From positions 176,954,756-177,018,755 of the forward strand of contig CM054063.1 in the NCBI GenBank assembly GCA_028641055.1: a stretch of 64,000 nt of DNA. The letters are read 5' to 3'. Position numbers and translations under genes: made by a program. Position 1 is the first letter of the stretch. Every line of letters begins with the position of its first letter. Below are positions 45,546-58,616 of this stretch, piece after piece. A model generated the notes under the pieces. It was not told where the DNA came from, did no database searches, and saw only the letters and a list, made by a program, of their open reading frames with translations. The DNA is from Alopecurus myosuroides (taxonomy: Eukaryota; Streptophyta; Magnoliopsida; Poales; Poaceae).

Positions 45546-47195
45546 TGTTTAATCAACCAACTTCCCAAACTTGATCAATGATTTCCATTCCTTTTTCACT
45601 TGCATCTATCATTGTTATTTTGTTGTTATTTTGCTGTTATCATCATGCATGCATCATGCTAACAACTCTCACATAATAATTAATTGTAAATCATTTGTTT
45701 CCACTTATTTCAATGGATCTTTTCCATATGCAATCCAATTGCATATGGGTCCAATTAAATTGTGTTATCTTGTCAAGTAGTTTATTCTGATGCATCTATT
45801 AACATGACATGCATCATCCCATGTTTGTGCACCTATGCCATGATAATGATTGTTTATATTTCTGCCTTGTTTGTTTGCTTCTTCTCGGATAAACGACGAC
45901 GATGAGACCGACGATCCTTACGACATCCCTTCTAAGGATTTTAGCTCAGTACCAGGCTACTGGGTTTTGCAGGCAAGTTATCACTCACATGAACCACTGT
46001 GTTCCTTTCAACATTGGTTACCGATACTTTCCGTTGTTCTTTTCTGCTAGCCTTAGTAGTAGTTGTTCCTGTTACGAACCTATTACATGTATCCTTTAAC
46101 CCTGATATTGCCTCACCTCCATACCTATAACCATTGTTTGAGCCCGTGTCTTACTAGCATGCTTAGGTTGTTTTGCTCGAGTCTGTTACCCGTTACTTTC
46201 TGTTACTATTTCTATTACGTTCTGGGGGCTCGATGTTTAATCAATCAATCATGCTAATGTTACTATTAATAATAAATTTGATGATAAGGCACCGGCAGGA
46301 GGCCCATGAGAGGTTTTGGAGCCTGCTAGTGTCGACCCTAATAGGAAAAGGGTCTTGTCTACTGATCCATGATGAGCGCACTACCCGCATTTGGGAAGCG
46401 AGTATGGGCGCCCCCCTCAACTTGACCTGATTCGCATCTTGTCCAAATCGCCTCATTTAGTTCGTGTGTTCCATTTGCCGCATGCATGTTTTTGCGAGCC
46501 CAGGCCAGGGTGGAAACTTTGTAGTCGGCATATAGGGGGACACGGTCTTAGAGTGCTATGAGGGTCCCTTTTCTTCGGGGCTTGATTAGCCGTGCGCCCA
46601 AGGTTCTTTGGGCTTGATGCGAGGAATGGTTGGTTGTGTAGAGTACCCCGCTTGGTGGGTTAGCTTCCCATCTGGCGGGTTATTCTTGAGTGTACGGCCA
46701 AATTGGTGCAACCCTGCAGGGATAATCTTCTCGAGAAGCCGTGTTTTCCGCGGTTATGGATTACTTGGTGAAAGTACTGGCTAACAAGTACTCAGGACAA
46801 CTTAAACATAATGATCAAACATGCTACACCCCATGATTAATAACTTGACTAGTAATAGGTTGATGACATAATAATTTGATTCACCTTTAATACAACTGTG
46901 TGAGTTATCCTCGGATCGCTTCTTTGGATAAGGGGCGAGATCCAGGATGGGTTTGTTTGAAGTTATCTTTCAGTTGGTTACGATCCTCGATCTTATCTCC
47001 TTTTCTGTTAGCCGGAAGTGGTAGAATCTCTGTAGTTGGTTAGCGCAGCCAGTTGCAGCATCTTTTATATCCCCTATCTTCCGTTGAACCCAAGGCATCT
47101 GTGCTTGGTGTTGACGGGTTACATTTTGGTGAACTGTGAGTCTTGCTTGCCAGTACGTTGTTGTACTGACCCCTTTGGGGCTGTGGTTTACGCAG

Positions 47196-47263
47196 ACGAC
47201 GTTTCCGAGGATCTTCATGGTGGCTGCTACGTGGAGTATGATGACGAGACTGCTGACGAGTAG
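47196..47263 (+). other. Terminal exon-like segment in LTR1 of E
   Basis: Follows TTTACGCAG; encodes DDVSEDLHGGCYVEYDDETA, ending ADE and TAG 47261-47263. It is one codon longer than in F. The upstream exon-like segment of E (ending 45972) has 2 extra bases relative to F, so the two are out of phase here. Confidence 0.3.
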
Positions 47264-47736
47264 ATAGCGGACCCGGGCAGGATCCGAGACTTCGTGGATG
47301 GGCTCCGTCTGTTTGTTTCCGGCCTCTTAGGCCTATTTGGTTCTTGTCTGTACTCAGACATGTTGAATGCTTCCGCTGTATTGTAATGATGTATTGTTGG
47401 GGCATGTGCCCTCTGAATGATTGTATTTGCTATCTCTGCTCTAATGAGAGCCATTTGCAACTTATTTCAATCTTTTGTGTCGTAGAGATCTGTTGTGATA
47501 TCACTTGTTAAACGCCGTTGACGTACCATGTGTGTATGGTTTGAAGTACGTCGACGGAAGTGCCTTTGATCTCTAGTGGATAGTTTACATCGACGATGGA
47601 ATAGCAGGGCTTGTGTTGTCGCGCATAAGCGCAGGCCTACCAGGAAGCTGGGACGTGGGAGCAGTTATGCCCCATAATCCAAGCATCTGCTATCCAGTTC
47701 GTACGGTGAGTATCCCCTAGAAGTCAGGGTGCGACA

Positions 47737-48784
47737 AATGGTATCAGAGCCTGTCTGCCTGTAGGATCCCTTTTTACTGGTCGCAGTTGAGTCTAGAAAC
47801 TATTTTGTAGCTATATAGGAAAAATGAAACGTGAGAGTAGGAATTCTGTTCTTTTTCTTCTTTCCCCACCCTCCCTCCCTTTTCTGGTAAGGAAGTGCAA
47901 CGTTGATTTCTCCCTTCTCATCTAAACTTTCAATTTAGGATTTCACGAATTCTGGTTTCTCTAGGATGGTTATATCTACTAGACCATAGGAATGGAGGTG
48001 GTTGTGACATGATTTATCATGTTGCCTACTCACGATTGAGAACGGTGGCAAATAGGCCCCGGAAGCAGATCCTCTATTCCTTAAGCAGTAGATATTGATC
48101 CTTTAGAAGCCCGGATGGGTTTTCCGTAGTACCTCAGGAATCTTGTTCTCGTTTTCCCCGATGTTGATATCCTGTTCTTCTCAACATCCTTTTCGTCCGT
48201 TGAAATCTTGTTATTGTTTTCCACTTCAATTCTTCTACCGGCGTTTAATCAAGTTTCATCGTTCATCTCCTAAACTCCATTCCATCTAAAGTGTTATTTC
48301 ATACCGGAGAATCACATTCCTTTGTGTCAACAATCTTTTCCACAACATACAACCCAATTCTGGTTCCACTAAGCAATCAAAACTCTGTTCACTCCCCGGG
48401 ATCTCAAATGTTGACTTCCAAGATAAGTAAGAACAATCCAATTCTAATGAGAGGCCACATATTCCTCGTTACTCTCATGTTGATGATTCTGACATTGATG
48501 TTATTCTTGGTGTTGCATTGATGTCAATAACCCTGTTCAACCATTCTAGCCAGATAATCTACTCTCCAAATGAATCAAATTCTATCCAGCTATACACCCT
48601 TGGTACAAAAACCTCTCCCTTTACTTGAAAATGTTCCGGTGGTTTGCAAATTCCCTGACGTCTATCCAATGTGCACGATGTGTTTCACGTGTCAAAGCTC
48701 AAGAGGATCTTCCCAAGAAGTTTCCGGACCTTTTCTTTTCTCAGTAGGAATCTCGGGGCGCGATTCCTTCAAGGGGGGGCGTTT
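47737..48784 (+). mobile_element. Element E, internal domain (non-coding)
   Basis: 1048 bases with primer site TGGTATCAGAGCC (47739-47751) and a polypurine tract with 7 Gs (48771-48781). It carries about 160-170 bases at 47949-48117 that are absent from F, between TTTCACG and GGGTTTTCCGTAG. The relic of the integrase end (VHDVFHVS) is present near 48670. No gag or pol frame. Confidence 0.8.
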
Positions 48785-51700
48785 TGTAACATCCCAAGTC
48801 TGAAAAATAGCCTTTAGAATGTTTGCTATCTGTTATTTTATGTTTTGCATCATGGCATCATGTTGGTTGCATTTGTTTTGTTTGTTTTCCATTTGTTTTC
48901 CAACTGTTTACATTTGTTTTCCTTTGTTTTCTATTTGAATTTCAAACCAAAATTCAACCCTTTTGTTTCATCCTTGTGATGTTACAATTTCTAAAATGAT
49001 ATTTCAAAATAAAACAATTATTTGCTTCCATTAAATTTGTGATTCCAAACTATTGTTTTATTTCTATAAAAATGCATCCAATAATCAAACCCTTTTCAAA
49101 TTCAATTTGTTTTCCATTTGAAATTCCAAACCAACATCCAAATAGTTGTTTCCAAATAAAAACATTAATTGTTTCCAATTATTCCATAATGTTCAACTAC
49201 TAAAATGGTGCTTTTATTTCAATCAATTAATCCAATCAAATAATTCCTAAATTATTTTCCATTTCAAACCAATTCTCAAATCAATACCTTTTGAAACCTT
49301 AAGTTCACCACCCTATTTGTAATCTTTAATCACATTAAATTTTAGGGGTAACCCTATTGAAAAGGCTTGTTGTTCTAATATTAAATAATATGGAAAAATT
49401 TCATTAAATTGGTTTCAAATCCAAACCCCAATCTAAATTCCAACTTTTTGTAAACCAATCTTGGAATATGGTTCCTTTTCACCTAATTAGCTTAAACTAA
49501 TTTTTCTGAAATTTTTAATAACCAAACCCTTAACAATTTCTCTCCAAAACCCTTTCAGCAAAAAAAAAAATAATAAAATAAATAAAAGAAACATTAAGGA
49601 GGGAGAGAGAGTGCAGCCAGCCCAGCCCAAATCCCTTGGGCCATACCCCCCTCCCTGTCGCTGTCAACACCCCTCTTCCTGTACGAACAGAGAACAGCCG
49701 TGTGATCTCCTCCACCCCCCATGGATGAGCTGCCGTACACCACCCCACCACCCTATATCTACCTACCCTCGACCACCTGCTAACCCTAGGCCCTATCTGC
49801 CCTTCTCCCTCAAGCCATCGCCGCCGGTTGCTCCTCTGCCACCTCCCTCCTCTCTCTGCACCCTACAGTCTGAAGAACACTGCAGCCTGCACCTCCCGTC
49901 CGAGACCACCACCTCTTCCCACTCGTCGCCGGTCACCTGTCCACCTCGGGGAGCCGCCGTGCCCGGGAATGGAAACCTGGAGTTGCCCTGGTGCTCACCG
50001 TCCACTCTGCTCACGCCGGGAGAGCTCGTAGAGGCCGCGCCGTCGCCGCCAAGATGCCGCCGCCTCCCTGCTGTCCGTGCGCGCCTGCTACTGCTTCCTC
50101 GACGCCATCCAAGGTGAGCGCCCGCCTCGGTTCTCCTCCCTCTCCTCCTCCCCTCCGCACCCGAGGCGTAGCCCACACGAGTGCGCGCGGCAGCAGGCCG
50201 GCGACCACCGCTGCCGTCCGTCCTGGAAGCGCCCCGTCCATCTCCGAGTCAGTACGTTACTGAACTTTGTTTTCAGATTCAGTAACCGCCTAGCTGAAGC
50301 ATATCCACCCCCCCGAGCCTTACCTGACAAGCATCCGAGCAGTACCGCAGTGGTAGCCCCTCCCTGTGCGCGCTGTGAGGGGGTGGGTTCGATTCCCACC
50401 CCGCGCAAAAACCCCAATTTTTGCCACTTTATTTTTCCAGGCCAGCACCATCTCCTTATCACAGACAGGTCCTTGTAGATTTCTTTCTAGACCCCTGCAA
50501 ATTAATTCTAAGTCCCTGCTATTAATTTCTAATCCCTGGATATTAATTAACATGGCAGATTGCATCCTAAACTTCTAAAATGCATAACAAATTCATTTTA
50601 ACTCCAAAATTAACTTTTTAAATATGTTTTCTGCCCCAAATTGAATGATCTATCCAAATATAAAATTTGTTTACTGTTTTGAATATTTTAAATTGGTGCA
50701 AAATTTGAATTCTTGTTTAATTCATTTAAACTTGCAAAATTCATAACTTGTTTATAAAAATTCCAAATTTCACAAACCAAATATGTTTTCCAATCAACTT
50801 TTCATGTACTTTCCAAATATAAATTTTGTTTTCTGTTTTGAATAACTAAAATTGCCTAAACCATTTAAATCTTGTTTAATTCAATTAAAAATTGTTTAAT
50901 ATTGTTTAATTCATAATTAAATTATCCTAATTCCAATTTCAATATGTGAAACATGTAATCCAACAAAAATTTGATGTTCTTTTCAAATATAAACTTTGTT
51001 ATCTATTTTGAACAGTTAAAAGTGGTGAAAACAATAATTGTTTGTGTGACATGTTTAATCAACCAACTTCCCAAACTTGATCAATGATTTCCATTCCTTT
51101 TTCACTTGCATCTATCATTGTTATTTTGTTGTTATTTTGCTGTTATCATCATGCATGCATCATGCTAACAACTCTCACATAATAATTAATTGTAAATCAT
51201 TTGTTTCCACTTATTTCAATGGATCTTTTCCATATGCAATCCAATTGCATATGGGTCCAATTAAATTGTGTTATCTTGTCAAGTAGTTTATTCTGATGCA
51301 TCTATTAACATGACATGCATCATCCCATGTTTGTGCACCTATGCCATGATAATGATTGTTTATATTTCTGCCTTGTTTGTTTGCTTCTTCTCGGATAAAC
51401 GACGACGATGAGACCGACGATCCTTACGACATCCCTTCTAAGGATTTTAGCTCAGTACCAGGCTACTGGGTTTTGCAGGCAAGTTATCACTCACATGAAC
51501 CACTGTGTTCCTTTCAACATTGGTTACCGATACTTTCCGTTGTTCTTTTCTGCTAGCCTTAGTAGTAGTTGTTCCTGTTACGAACCTATTACATGTATCC
51601 TTTAACCCTGATATTGCCTCACCTCCATACCTATAACCATTGTTTGAGCCCGTGTCTTACTAGCATGCTTAGGTTGTTTTGCTCGAGTCTGTTACCCGTT

Positions 51701-53242
51701 ACTTTCTGTTACTATTTCTATTACGTTCTGGGGGCTCGATGTTTAATCAATCAATCATGCTAATGTTACTATTAATAATAAATTTGATGATAAGGCACCG
51801 GCAGGAGGCCCATGAGAGGTTTTGGAGCCTGCTAGTGTCGACCCTAATAGGAAAAGGGTCTTGTCTACTGATCCATGATGAGCGCACTACCCGCATTTGG
51901 GAAGCGAGTATGGGCGCCCCCCTCAACTTGACCTGATTCGCATCTCGTCCAAATCGCCTCATTTAGTTCGTGTGTTCCATTTGCCGCATGCATGTTTTTG
52001 CGAGCCCAGGCCAGGGTGGAAACTTTGTAGTCGGCATATAGGGGGACACGGTCTTAGAGTGCTATGAGGGTCCCTTTTCTTCGGGGCTTGATTAGCCGTG
52101 CGCCCAAGGTTCTTTGGGCTTGATGCGAGGAATGGTTGGTTGTGTAGAGTACCCCGCTTGGTGGGTTAGCTTCCCATCTGGCGGGTTATTCTTGAGTGTA
52201 CGGCCAAATTGGTGCAACCCTGCAGGGATAATCTTCTCGAGAAGCCGTGTTTTCCGCGGTTATGGATTACTTGGTGAAAGTACTGGCTAACAAGTACTCA
52301 GGACAACTTAAACATAATGATCAAACATGCTACACCCCATGATTAATAACTTGACTAGTAATAGGTTGATGACATAATAATTTGATTCACCTTTAATACA
52401 ACTGTGTGAGTTATCCTCGGATCGCTTCTTTGGATAAGGGGCGAGATCCAGGATGGGTTTGTTTGAAGTTATCTTTCAGTTGGTTACGATCCTCGATCTT
52501 ATCTCCTTTTCTGTTAGCCGGAAGTGGTAGAATCTCTGTAGTTGGTTAGCGCAGCCAGTTGCAGCATCTTTTATATCCCCTATCTTCCGTTGAACCCAAG
52601 GCATCTGTGCTTGGTGTTGACGGGTTACATTTTGGTGAACTGTGAGTCTTGCTTGCCAGTACGTTGTTGTACTGACCCCTTTGGGGCTGTGGTTTACGCA
52701 GACGACGTTTCCGAGGATCTTCATGGTGGCTGCTACGTGGAGTATGATGACGAGACTGCTGACGAGTAGATAGCGGACCCGGGCAGGATCCAAGACTTCG
52801 TGGATGGGCTCCGTCTGTTTGTTTCCGGCCTCTTAGGCCTATTTGGTTCTTGTCTGTACTCAGACATGTTGAATGCTTCCGCTGTATTGTAATGATGTAT
52901 TGTTGGGGCATGTGCCCTCTGAATGATTGTATTTGCTATCTCTGCTCTAATGAGAGCCATTTGCAACTTATTTCAATCTTTTGTGTCGTAGAGATCTGTT
53001 GTGATATCACTTGTTAAACGCCGTTGACGTACCATGTGTGTATGGTTTGAAGTACGTCGACGGAAGTGCCTTTGATCTCTAGTGGATAGTTTACATCGAC
53101 GATGGAATAGCAGGGCTTGTGTTGTCGCGCATAAGCGCAGGCCTACCAGGAAGCTGGGACGTGGGAGCAGTTATGCCCCATAATCCAAGCATCTGCTATC
53201 CAGTTCGTACGGTGAGTATCCCCTAGAAGTCAGGGTGCGACA
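48785..53242 (+). repeat. Element E, LTR2
   Basis: 4458 bases, nearly identical to LTR1 of E. Differences noticed: CAACCCTTTTG for CAACCATTTTG, CTTGGGCC for CTTGGCCC, ATCTCGTCC for ATCTTGTCC and ATCCAAGAC for ATCCGAGAC. It ends GGGTGCGACA, then ATCCC of element D. Confidence 0.9.
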
Positions 53243-53806
53243 ATCCCTCTCTTGAGCCTTCTTGTTCCCCTTTTTCTCTAGGCTTGGTGGTTTGGTCAGA
53301 TCTTCCAACATACCATCTTTGTCATCAACAATGACCTGGTGCGTTCTGTAGAAAGATCCTACCAACTTCCTATATCGATCTAACAGGCTAGTGGCTAACT
53401 TTGGCTTGGTTTTTATCAACACAGAATGGTCAAGTGCCAACTCTGTGCTTAGGCGGTCATGTGGAATGGTTGTGAAGCTGGTACCTGACATCTGATTAGC
53501 CTTATGCTCTCTGATGGTTGCTAAGGCTTGTACTAAGGCCTGTTGGTAAGCCGCCATCTGACTTCTTCCTTCACAACTAGGTGTGGTCAAGTGTGGTGTT
53601 AATTCCCTGGGTATTAAGATTAATACCCGATATTTCAAAACCGTCTCACCATCCTTGTAAGTGTAGGTGTTGACTTTGAGGTTGGTGTCAAACTCGAAAG
53701 CCCGAAGCAAAGCTCGTAGCTGCTCAGTCAACTCCCCTTTATAGTGCTCAAGCCTCTCGTGTTTTACCCATTCCGTTCTCCCGGAACTCCCTCCTTTCAT
53801 AGTCAT
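53243..53806 (-). pseudogene. Extra ORF upstream of gag in element D, 5' part
   Basis: Minus strand. The ATG at 53806 opens MTMKGGSSGRTEWVKHERLE about 180 bases after the primer site; the frame stays open for 188 codons to the E junction. It has a helical, charged N-terminus (YKGELTEQLRALLRAFEF), a middle with VLILIPRELTPHL and a Lys-rich end (EKKGNKKAQERD). It is not gag (a separate gag follows at 42401), protease or any domain I know. It may be an accessory protein of this chromovirus family. The first ATG is used; MTMKGG offers a second start two codons on. Confidence 0.5.
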
Positions 53807-53987
53807 TGTTCACAAGTAACATAGATGTTATTAATAGATTATCATAAAGATTCAACATTCTGGAAATATGACCAGAATATTCCCAGTGAATACCTATCAT
53901 ACTTCCAGCGAATTCTTTATTGTTACGTTCTAAAACCCTACAGGGTATATCCCTTTACTAGGTTTCCAACCTAAGGTCAAAGCAATT

Positions 53988-53999
53988 GCTCTGATACCA
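53988..53999 (-). other. Primer binding site of element D (initiator-Met tRNA)
   Basis: On the minus strand TGGTATCAGAGC begins 3 bases after the 5' LTR end (54002). It fixes the orientation of element D. Confidence 0.9.
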
Positions 54000-54001
54000 G
54001 C

Positions 54002-57000
54002 TGCGGTGACCCAGCATACCACTGCATGTTGTAGTACGCAAGTCATTGATATAACACTCACAAAACACCGTTCCGCAAATATTACATCCCTGAGGATGGT
54101 ACAGCAGAAACATTGCGGGACTTGATTGTCATACAACATATATATTACAAAACATAATGTGCTGACAAGAGAATGAGCTCATGATGAGGTCATCTCATTA
54201 TTGAAGTTAGATTAACAGCCAAAATGTAAAGAAGGTGCATACACGGGAACTCAACAACCAACTATAGAGTCCAAGGCTGCTCGATTCGACCGTGCTAAGT
54301 ATTAATTTCAGACTAGGCTAAACCTAGTCAGACTCAGCCCCCTCAGGGTCAGCTCCGTACTGGATGGTGTAGTCCACCCCTTCCACTCCTCAGGAGAGAT
54401 CCCGCTCCTCGTAGTAGATGTCGTCTTGGCCTCCGAGGATATTGAAGGATGCCTCCTCTAAGTTCTCATAGCCTAAGCAGGGGATCAAATGGGATTGAAT
54501 GAGTAACGAGTGTTACTCAACAAGTTCATTAAGTATGAACGTAATTGATGCACTATCTACGGTCCTCGACTCTAAAGAGTCTAGAAAGATGCAAGGTTTT
54601 GTCAATCTTTCTTCAAAAGGTTGCTTTTAATACTGAAAACTATGCCCGCAAGACCATCATAGGACTAGAACTTCATGGAGTTGCCTTTCCTGTAGCATTC
54701 GCAGTTCCTTCCCGGAACAAGGGGTAACATGCCACATCCTTTACACTCTACAGAGGTGCGTTACTTTACCCATGGGCGACCAAGACCATGTTGCACAACC
54801 AGGCGCGCGATCCTGTCCACTCCTAGTCAGGTGTGGGACCCGGTTGTTGGTCCAAGCCAAACCGTGCTTCTCTGCACAACGCATGCCCACCCATTTCCAC
54901 CAGTAGTTTGAACCCCTGATTCCACCACTCACGATGGAGATCTAGGCGCCCCTGGTAGACACTCATACACCCAAGAGTCCGTGGGACGTAAGGGCTCCCA
55001 CCCATGTGCATGTAGTCCTGCAAGACCTACAGCGTACGTCTCTGGCAGCGCGTTGACATGCGAACGAGAGAAGATCACAGCTGACTTACTCCCCCCATAG
55101 AAGACCCATGGTCAACGCGATATCTACGTCGCACCAAGTTCTGACGGCATTGGTTGTTAACTCCTAGGTAATACTTTCCCATGCATATGGAACCTTCCTT
55201 TGACTTATTCATCTTACCATGGTCCCATCCGCCCACCAAACAGAACACTACCACTCGGGTAGTCATTCAATTAGTCATATTATTATAAAAAATAGAATCA
55301 TGCATTCTTTTGAGCGTACGTGGTATTACGATTGGGTTTTGAAATTAGTTGTTATGAAATAATTCAAAGGACATGAGCAAGTGATGAAATTGCCTTGATA
55401 TGGAAAGGTAATGAAGTCTGATGCTTGGAGCAGATCCCGACTTCCTTGTTCTACAAAACACCATCATTGTCTGGTAAAGACAATGTTTAAAGAATCAAAT
55501 GATGCTATTATGCATAATAATGATATGTATGCATTTTTCAACTAAATTATTGTTTGGTTTACTAAGTCTTTTGTGGTAATCAATTGTTTGTGAATTTTAT
55601 TATTTATCAATATTATTTATTTTTATTTTTATTTTATTATTATTTATTTTATTGTTTAAGTAATTATTGTTTTCACAGAAAACATTTGTTATGGAGTGTT
55701 TTGAAATGCTCAAATTGTTTAAATAAGATTGAGAGAATATATTTACATTTGATTAAATAGATTTGAATTCTTCTATATTTTATTATTAAGGATTTATTAT
55801 TAAAATATTATTTTAAAACCATAAATTTAAGATTATAAGTATTATTTAATTATTTTCCTTAATTTCAGTACACAAATTCTTTATTGGACTTTTATTAATT
55901 TTTACTATAATTTTTGGTAATTTAAAGAATTTTTATTTATCATTTATTATTTTTTATTCTTTTATTAAAGAAATGGTCAGATGACCATTATGCCCCTAGG
56001 GCTGATAGGTGGGTCAACCACTTAGGGTTGAACCCAACCCGCTCGGCTGGCCGAGCCAGACGCCCACACGCACACCCGCGCACCCCCTTCTCCTCTCACC
56101 TCCAGCCTCGACCCTAGGCGACTCCCAAGCGATAAGACCGCCTCCGCATCCGGCGATTTTCCCCGGCTAACTTTGGCCACCCCTGTCGCCGTGGATGGGC
56201 GCAAAAGATGCGCCAGCTCGCCCTCTACCACTTCCTCCTCCTCGATCTGCTCTCTGCTCGTTGTGTCTCTCGTGCGCTTGCAAACCCTAACCCTAGGGTT
56301 CGGGAGCCCGAGGCGCTCCACCCCTCTCCGGTGTGTGCCTGCTCCCCGAGGTGATTCAGGGCGCCCCTCGTGCTGCCATAGTGTTGCTGCTGCTTCCCCG
56401 CGGTCGTTGATGGCTGCGGTGGCGAGGCGTCGCCGAGACGGCCTCCTGGAGTGCAACCGCGGGGCCATGTCGCCCGCTCTGCGCTTCACCAACTGGATGT
56501 GGTCACCACGATGGTGACCACCTGTGAGATCCTCATCTCGCTCTACTCTCTTTGTCTTCTCCCCAACTATCTTTGTCTCCTCCCTCCTTTGCTCTGGAAC
56601 CTGTCCCTCGTGCCAGTGTTCATGACATGACTCCATAAGGTACCTCTGTGAGGTTGGTGCTGGATTGTTTAGGTTTGGGAAATTTTACCAATGAAATCTT
56701 TGGTAGAGAGGCTGTGAGGGAATTGTTCCATCCTATGATGGAATGGAAGCACACATGCTTTTGTTGGGATTATTTGCACATAGGAGTTATTTCTTTGATG
56801 CTAATCTGCTGTGGAAATTATATTGGGTATTTTTCCCTTGTGCTTGTGATGGAAAATTGATCTGGGATGTACTCCCCGTGCCTTTGCTGTGGAAAGATCC
56901 CCTAGGTTTTCTCCCTGTGATTAGTCCCTGTGGCTTACTATCTGTTGGACAGAGCACAACAAGATGTGTTGCTCCAATAATTTCCATGGGTACATTTCAT

Positions 57001-58616
57001 TTTGATAGGTGTTACTCTGAATCTTAGGTTCAGAGAATATGCCATCATCACCTGATTTCCTTTTTCTGCTTACATTCCTTTATGAAGTTGTGTTGAGGTA
57101 CCAAATCCTTGGATCTGATGCCCAACAACTGTATTGAGGATGTATGATATGATAAAGTAGCTATTTTTCGTAAAGATCGATTCAAGATCTTATTCACTGA
57201 TAAGAACTTTTGCTCTATTTATATGTTGTCCTTGTGCATCACTTCATAAGAACAGACTGTTACACCTGATGGTTTTATTTCTCTGAAATTGCTTGCTAAG
57301 AACAGATTGCTTGCACTTGCTTCTTTTGCCCCTAAGCCTATGATGCATAGCCTGAGGCCTCTCTTTAATAAGAACATATGACTATCTTGATGCTTATATC
57401 CCCTGTGATCAGTATATCATAGCACTTCTATGCTACCCTGAGGGTAATAAACCCCCAACCCATCTTTGTGTATAACTAGCCAGTAAATGGCTTAAATGGT
57501 ACATAGAAATTCACCTTGTGTGATGAGCAATAGGTTGGTGGCTTTTGGTGCTTGTGGCTTGCTTGATTTACTCCTGATACTTCCCTGTGCCTTGGCCTTG
57601 TGATCTTGATTGCTAGATTTGCACTCAGATGCTCTAGTACTTGTGGTTGCTTATGGGTAGATGGTTTGGTGGTGTTACTTCTTCCTGTTCTTGGTTGCTT
57701 TCACAACCCGAGCAGGAACAGGGACAAGTGTGATGTTGATCCCCTCCCCTTGCGGTTGATGTGATATTTATGCTGTAGCAGTGGTCTTGACAGCACCAAA
57801 GTGTGCTGGTGAGTGTGTTGTTTGCTTGTGTGCTAGCCGAGAAGATCTTTTCACCAGGCAGTGCGGCTAGTCTTATCCTAGCCTTCTATTTTTCTTATGC
57901 TGCCAGTTGTATTTCCTGACCCTGCCTGTGATGCTGGTCTGAGGCCATCTTTATTAGAACAAATACCCCACAGGTTTATTAACCCAATGATGAGTTCATC
58001 AGTGCAACTCACTGACAAACTGAGGGTACTAATCCCTCCTAATCTCCCTGTTTTTGATTTGTGTTTTATTTTGCAGGTGAAGAAGATAACAAATACTAAG
58101 GATTAGATAGGTCTTAGTTTTAGGAACAAAGTCTGGTAATGATACCCATGTAATATTGTTGTAATATTTCTATTTTTGGAATCGTTTGTAAAGACTTTGT
58201 ATCTTATGATGTTATTAATAAAATTCAATTCTTTTACTTTTTCTATACTTATTCATATTGGAAATATCCAATTTTGTTCTTTCATATTTGTTTCCATTTA
58301 ATTATGATTAGGATATAATTCTGTTTATCCAATTTGAAATCCCCATTCAAATACAAACTCAATCTAAACTCCAACATTCCTAAATTTAAATAATTCATTT
58401 TTTTAACTCCTAAATTAAAAATAATCTAAAGGTCATGTCGAAATTCCATCATCTTCCAGTGTCTACCTCTATCTAAGAATCAGAATATTGATGGAACCTC
58501 AATCACTCCATGGTTTTGGTTTTGCGAAAAATTTATTCAGGTTTTGCAAACACATGCATGCAGATGCACAGATTAATATTCCACCCCCGTGACTTCCTAA
58601 ACGCTGGGACATTACA
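54002..58616 (-). repeat. Element D, 5' LTR (right in window)
   Basis: 4615 bases, partner of 33273-37899, with the same order of parts: exon-like ORF (with a stop, about 54320-54475), AT-rich tract 55560-55970, GC island 55980-56640, telobox 56282-56298, antisense 69-codon frame 57897-58106 and AATAAA 58217-58222. Small indels and substitutions throughout separate it from the left copy. Confidence 0.9.

Larger units (their letters stand above)
43278..47736 (+). repeat. Element E, LTR1
   Basis: 4459 bases, TGTAACATCCC to GGGTGCGACA. The first 1.8 kb is strongly diverged from F beyond the opening bases. From about 45589 to the end it matches F 9705-11849 almost base for base (2148 versus 2145 bases). 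It contains TATATCTA 44248, AACCCTAGG 44276, a donor-like site 44607/44608, a tRNA-like module 44837-44895, three 159-bp repeat units, exon-like segments ending 45972 and 47263, and the conserved hairpin near 47515-47557. Confidence 0.9.
43278..53242 (+). mobile_element. Element E: non-coding large-LTR retrotransposon
   Basis: A complete two-LTR element on the plus strand, inserted in the extra ORF of element D. LTRs are 43278-47736 and 48785-53242 (4459 and 4458 bases), with an internal domain of 1048 bases and no gag or pol. I noticed four or five differences between the LTRs, so it is very young. The right flank is ATCCC; the left flank reads TTCATC, which fits a duplication that lost CC at the left junction. 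Removing E with one copy of the duplication restores the frame of the host ORF. It shares its 3' 2.1 kb of LTR and most of the internal domain with F. Confidence 0.9.
33273..58616 (-). mobile_element. Element D: chromovirus (Tekay/Del-like Gypsy), minus strand
   Basis: A 25.3-kb element including the nested E (about 15.4 kb without it). On the minus strand the order is: LTR 58616-54002, primer site 53999-53988, extra ORF, gag, protease, RT, RNase H, integrase with a chromodomain-like tail, polypurine tract 37912-37900 and LTR 37899-33273. Plus-strand ends are TGCGGTGACCC and GGGACATTACA. Flanking 5-mers are ATGTT (33268-33272) and ATTTT (58617-58621), a target duplication with one mismatch. 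It sits inside the second LTR of element B. Confidence 0.9.
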
